Below, in pieces: positions 5,955-6,263 of a stretch of 6,263 nucleotides of DNA (its first letter is position 1; every line of letters starts with the position of its first letter). Source of the stretch: Gammaproteobacteria bacterium UBA7803 (GTDB lineage Bacteria; Pseudomonadota; Gammaproteobacteria; Pseudomonadales; Azotimanducaceae); NCBI GenBank assembly GCA_002480525.1, contig DLCH01000002.1:44354-50616 (forward strand), written 5' to 3'. The position numbers were made by a program, and so were the translations under genes. Below the pieces are notes generated by a model, which had not been told where the DNA came from, did not search any database, and saw nothing but the letters and a program-made list of their open reading frames with translations.

Positions 5955-6263
5955 TCAGGCCACGAGCCTGACCGGCACCATCTCGAAGCCGAGGGCCTCG
6001 GCGACCATGGCATGACGGATCTTGCCGCCATGGACGTTGAGGCCGGCGGCGAAATACTCGTCCTCCTGCAGGGCCTTTTCCCAACCGAGGTTCGCCAGCT
6101 TCTGCACGTAGGGCAGCGTGACGTTGTTCAGCGCCAGCGCCGAGGTGCGGGCCACCGCGCCCGGCATGTTGGTGACGCAGTAGTGCACGACGCCCTGCTC
6201 GACGTAGGTCGGGTTGTCGTGGGTCGTCGGCCGGCTGGTCTCGAAGCAGCCGCCCTGGTCGAT
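5955..6263 (-). CDS. ald: Alanine dehydrogenase, C-terminal fragment (5' end outside window)
   Basis: NAD-dependent, reversible conversion of L-alanine to pyruvate plus ammonium. Only the last 102 residues of a family of about 370 aa are visible. The fragment starts with IDQGGCFETSRPTTH, where the Asp matches the catalytic Asp 270 of Mycobacterium tuberculosis Ald. It continues with VVHYCVTNMPGAVARTSALAL and TLPYVQKLANLGWEKAL, all diagnostic of Ald. Oddly, the usual MPGAVPRT reads MPGAVART. The reading frame is open to the window edge, so the ATG and GTG codons inside are not starts. Next on the same strand, 247 nt downstream, is an aminotransferase expected to make alanine from pyruvate. Ald would then recycle that alanine, which is an inference from adjacency. 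Confidence 0.93.
   Translation of the reverse strand: MDQGGCFETSRPTTHDNPTYVEQGVVHYCVTNMPGAVARTSALALNNVTLPYVQKLANLGWEKALQEDEYFAAGLNVHGGKIRHAMVAEALGFEMVPVRLVA

Noticed and set aside
1..6263. CRISPR array, tRNA, rRNA, insertion sequence, prophage or defence genes
   Set aside because: No regularly spaced direct repeats, tRNA-like cloverleaf, transposase or phage motif was seen. Apart from the REPIN, the window looks like core catabolic sequence.

Overview
The window is GC-rich (roughly two thirds G+C by eye) bacterial chromosome, densely packed with catabolic genes. A REP-type repeat with a GTAG head at 4213-4276 resembles those of Gammaproteobacteria (pseudomonads, xanthomonads, ectothiorhodospiraceans), and the gene set fits an aerobic heterotroph that uses amino acids and amines. 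The sequence does not support a genus call.

Left part (1-2500, minus strand): two tightly spaced genes read leftwards. The first (875-2500) is a complete biotin-dependent acyl-CoA carboxyltransferase of the 3-methylcrotonyl-CoA carboxylase beta type. The second (872 to beyond position 1) is the start of the partner alpha subunit, showing its biotin carboxylase domain. Together they would carboxylate 3-methylcrotonyl-CoA in leucine/isovalerate breakdown. The methylglutaconyl-CoA hydratase gene that often lies between these two genes in liu operons is absent.

Middle (2501-4190): a 259-bp divergent intergenic region carries starts for both directions. It is followed by a plus-strand glutamine synthetase family gene of the non-canonical kind (476 aa), probably a gamma-glutamyl-amine or polyamine ligase rather than the housekeeping enzyme.

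Centre-right (4191-4318): the glutamine synthetase-like gene and the next gene converge on a 128-bp spacer. This holds a near-perfect REPIN (two REP hairpins in inverted orientation with 22-bp matching arms), which may also end transcription from both sides.

Right part (4319-6263, minus strand): a complete class III pyridoxal-phosphate aminotransferase (462 aa), resembling the pyruvate-dependent polyamine/omega-amino-acid family. Upstream of it in the same direction is the C-terminal end of alanine dehydrogenase. The 247-bp gap between them is unusually rich in inverted repeats: a 12-bp hairpin just after the ald stop, a 15-bp inverted repeat with 63-nt spacing, a 17-bp operator-like palindrome, and a hairpin just before the aminotransferase ribosome binding site.

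Working model (inference): the ligase and aminotransferase act on amines or polyamines. The aminotransferase turns pyruvate into alanine, and alanine dehydrogenase returns it to pyruvate plus ammonium. I see no clear sign of a wholly new system. The most interesting signals are the structured aminotransferase leader and the REPIN.
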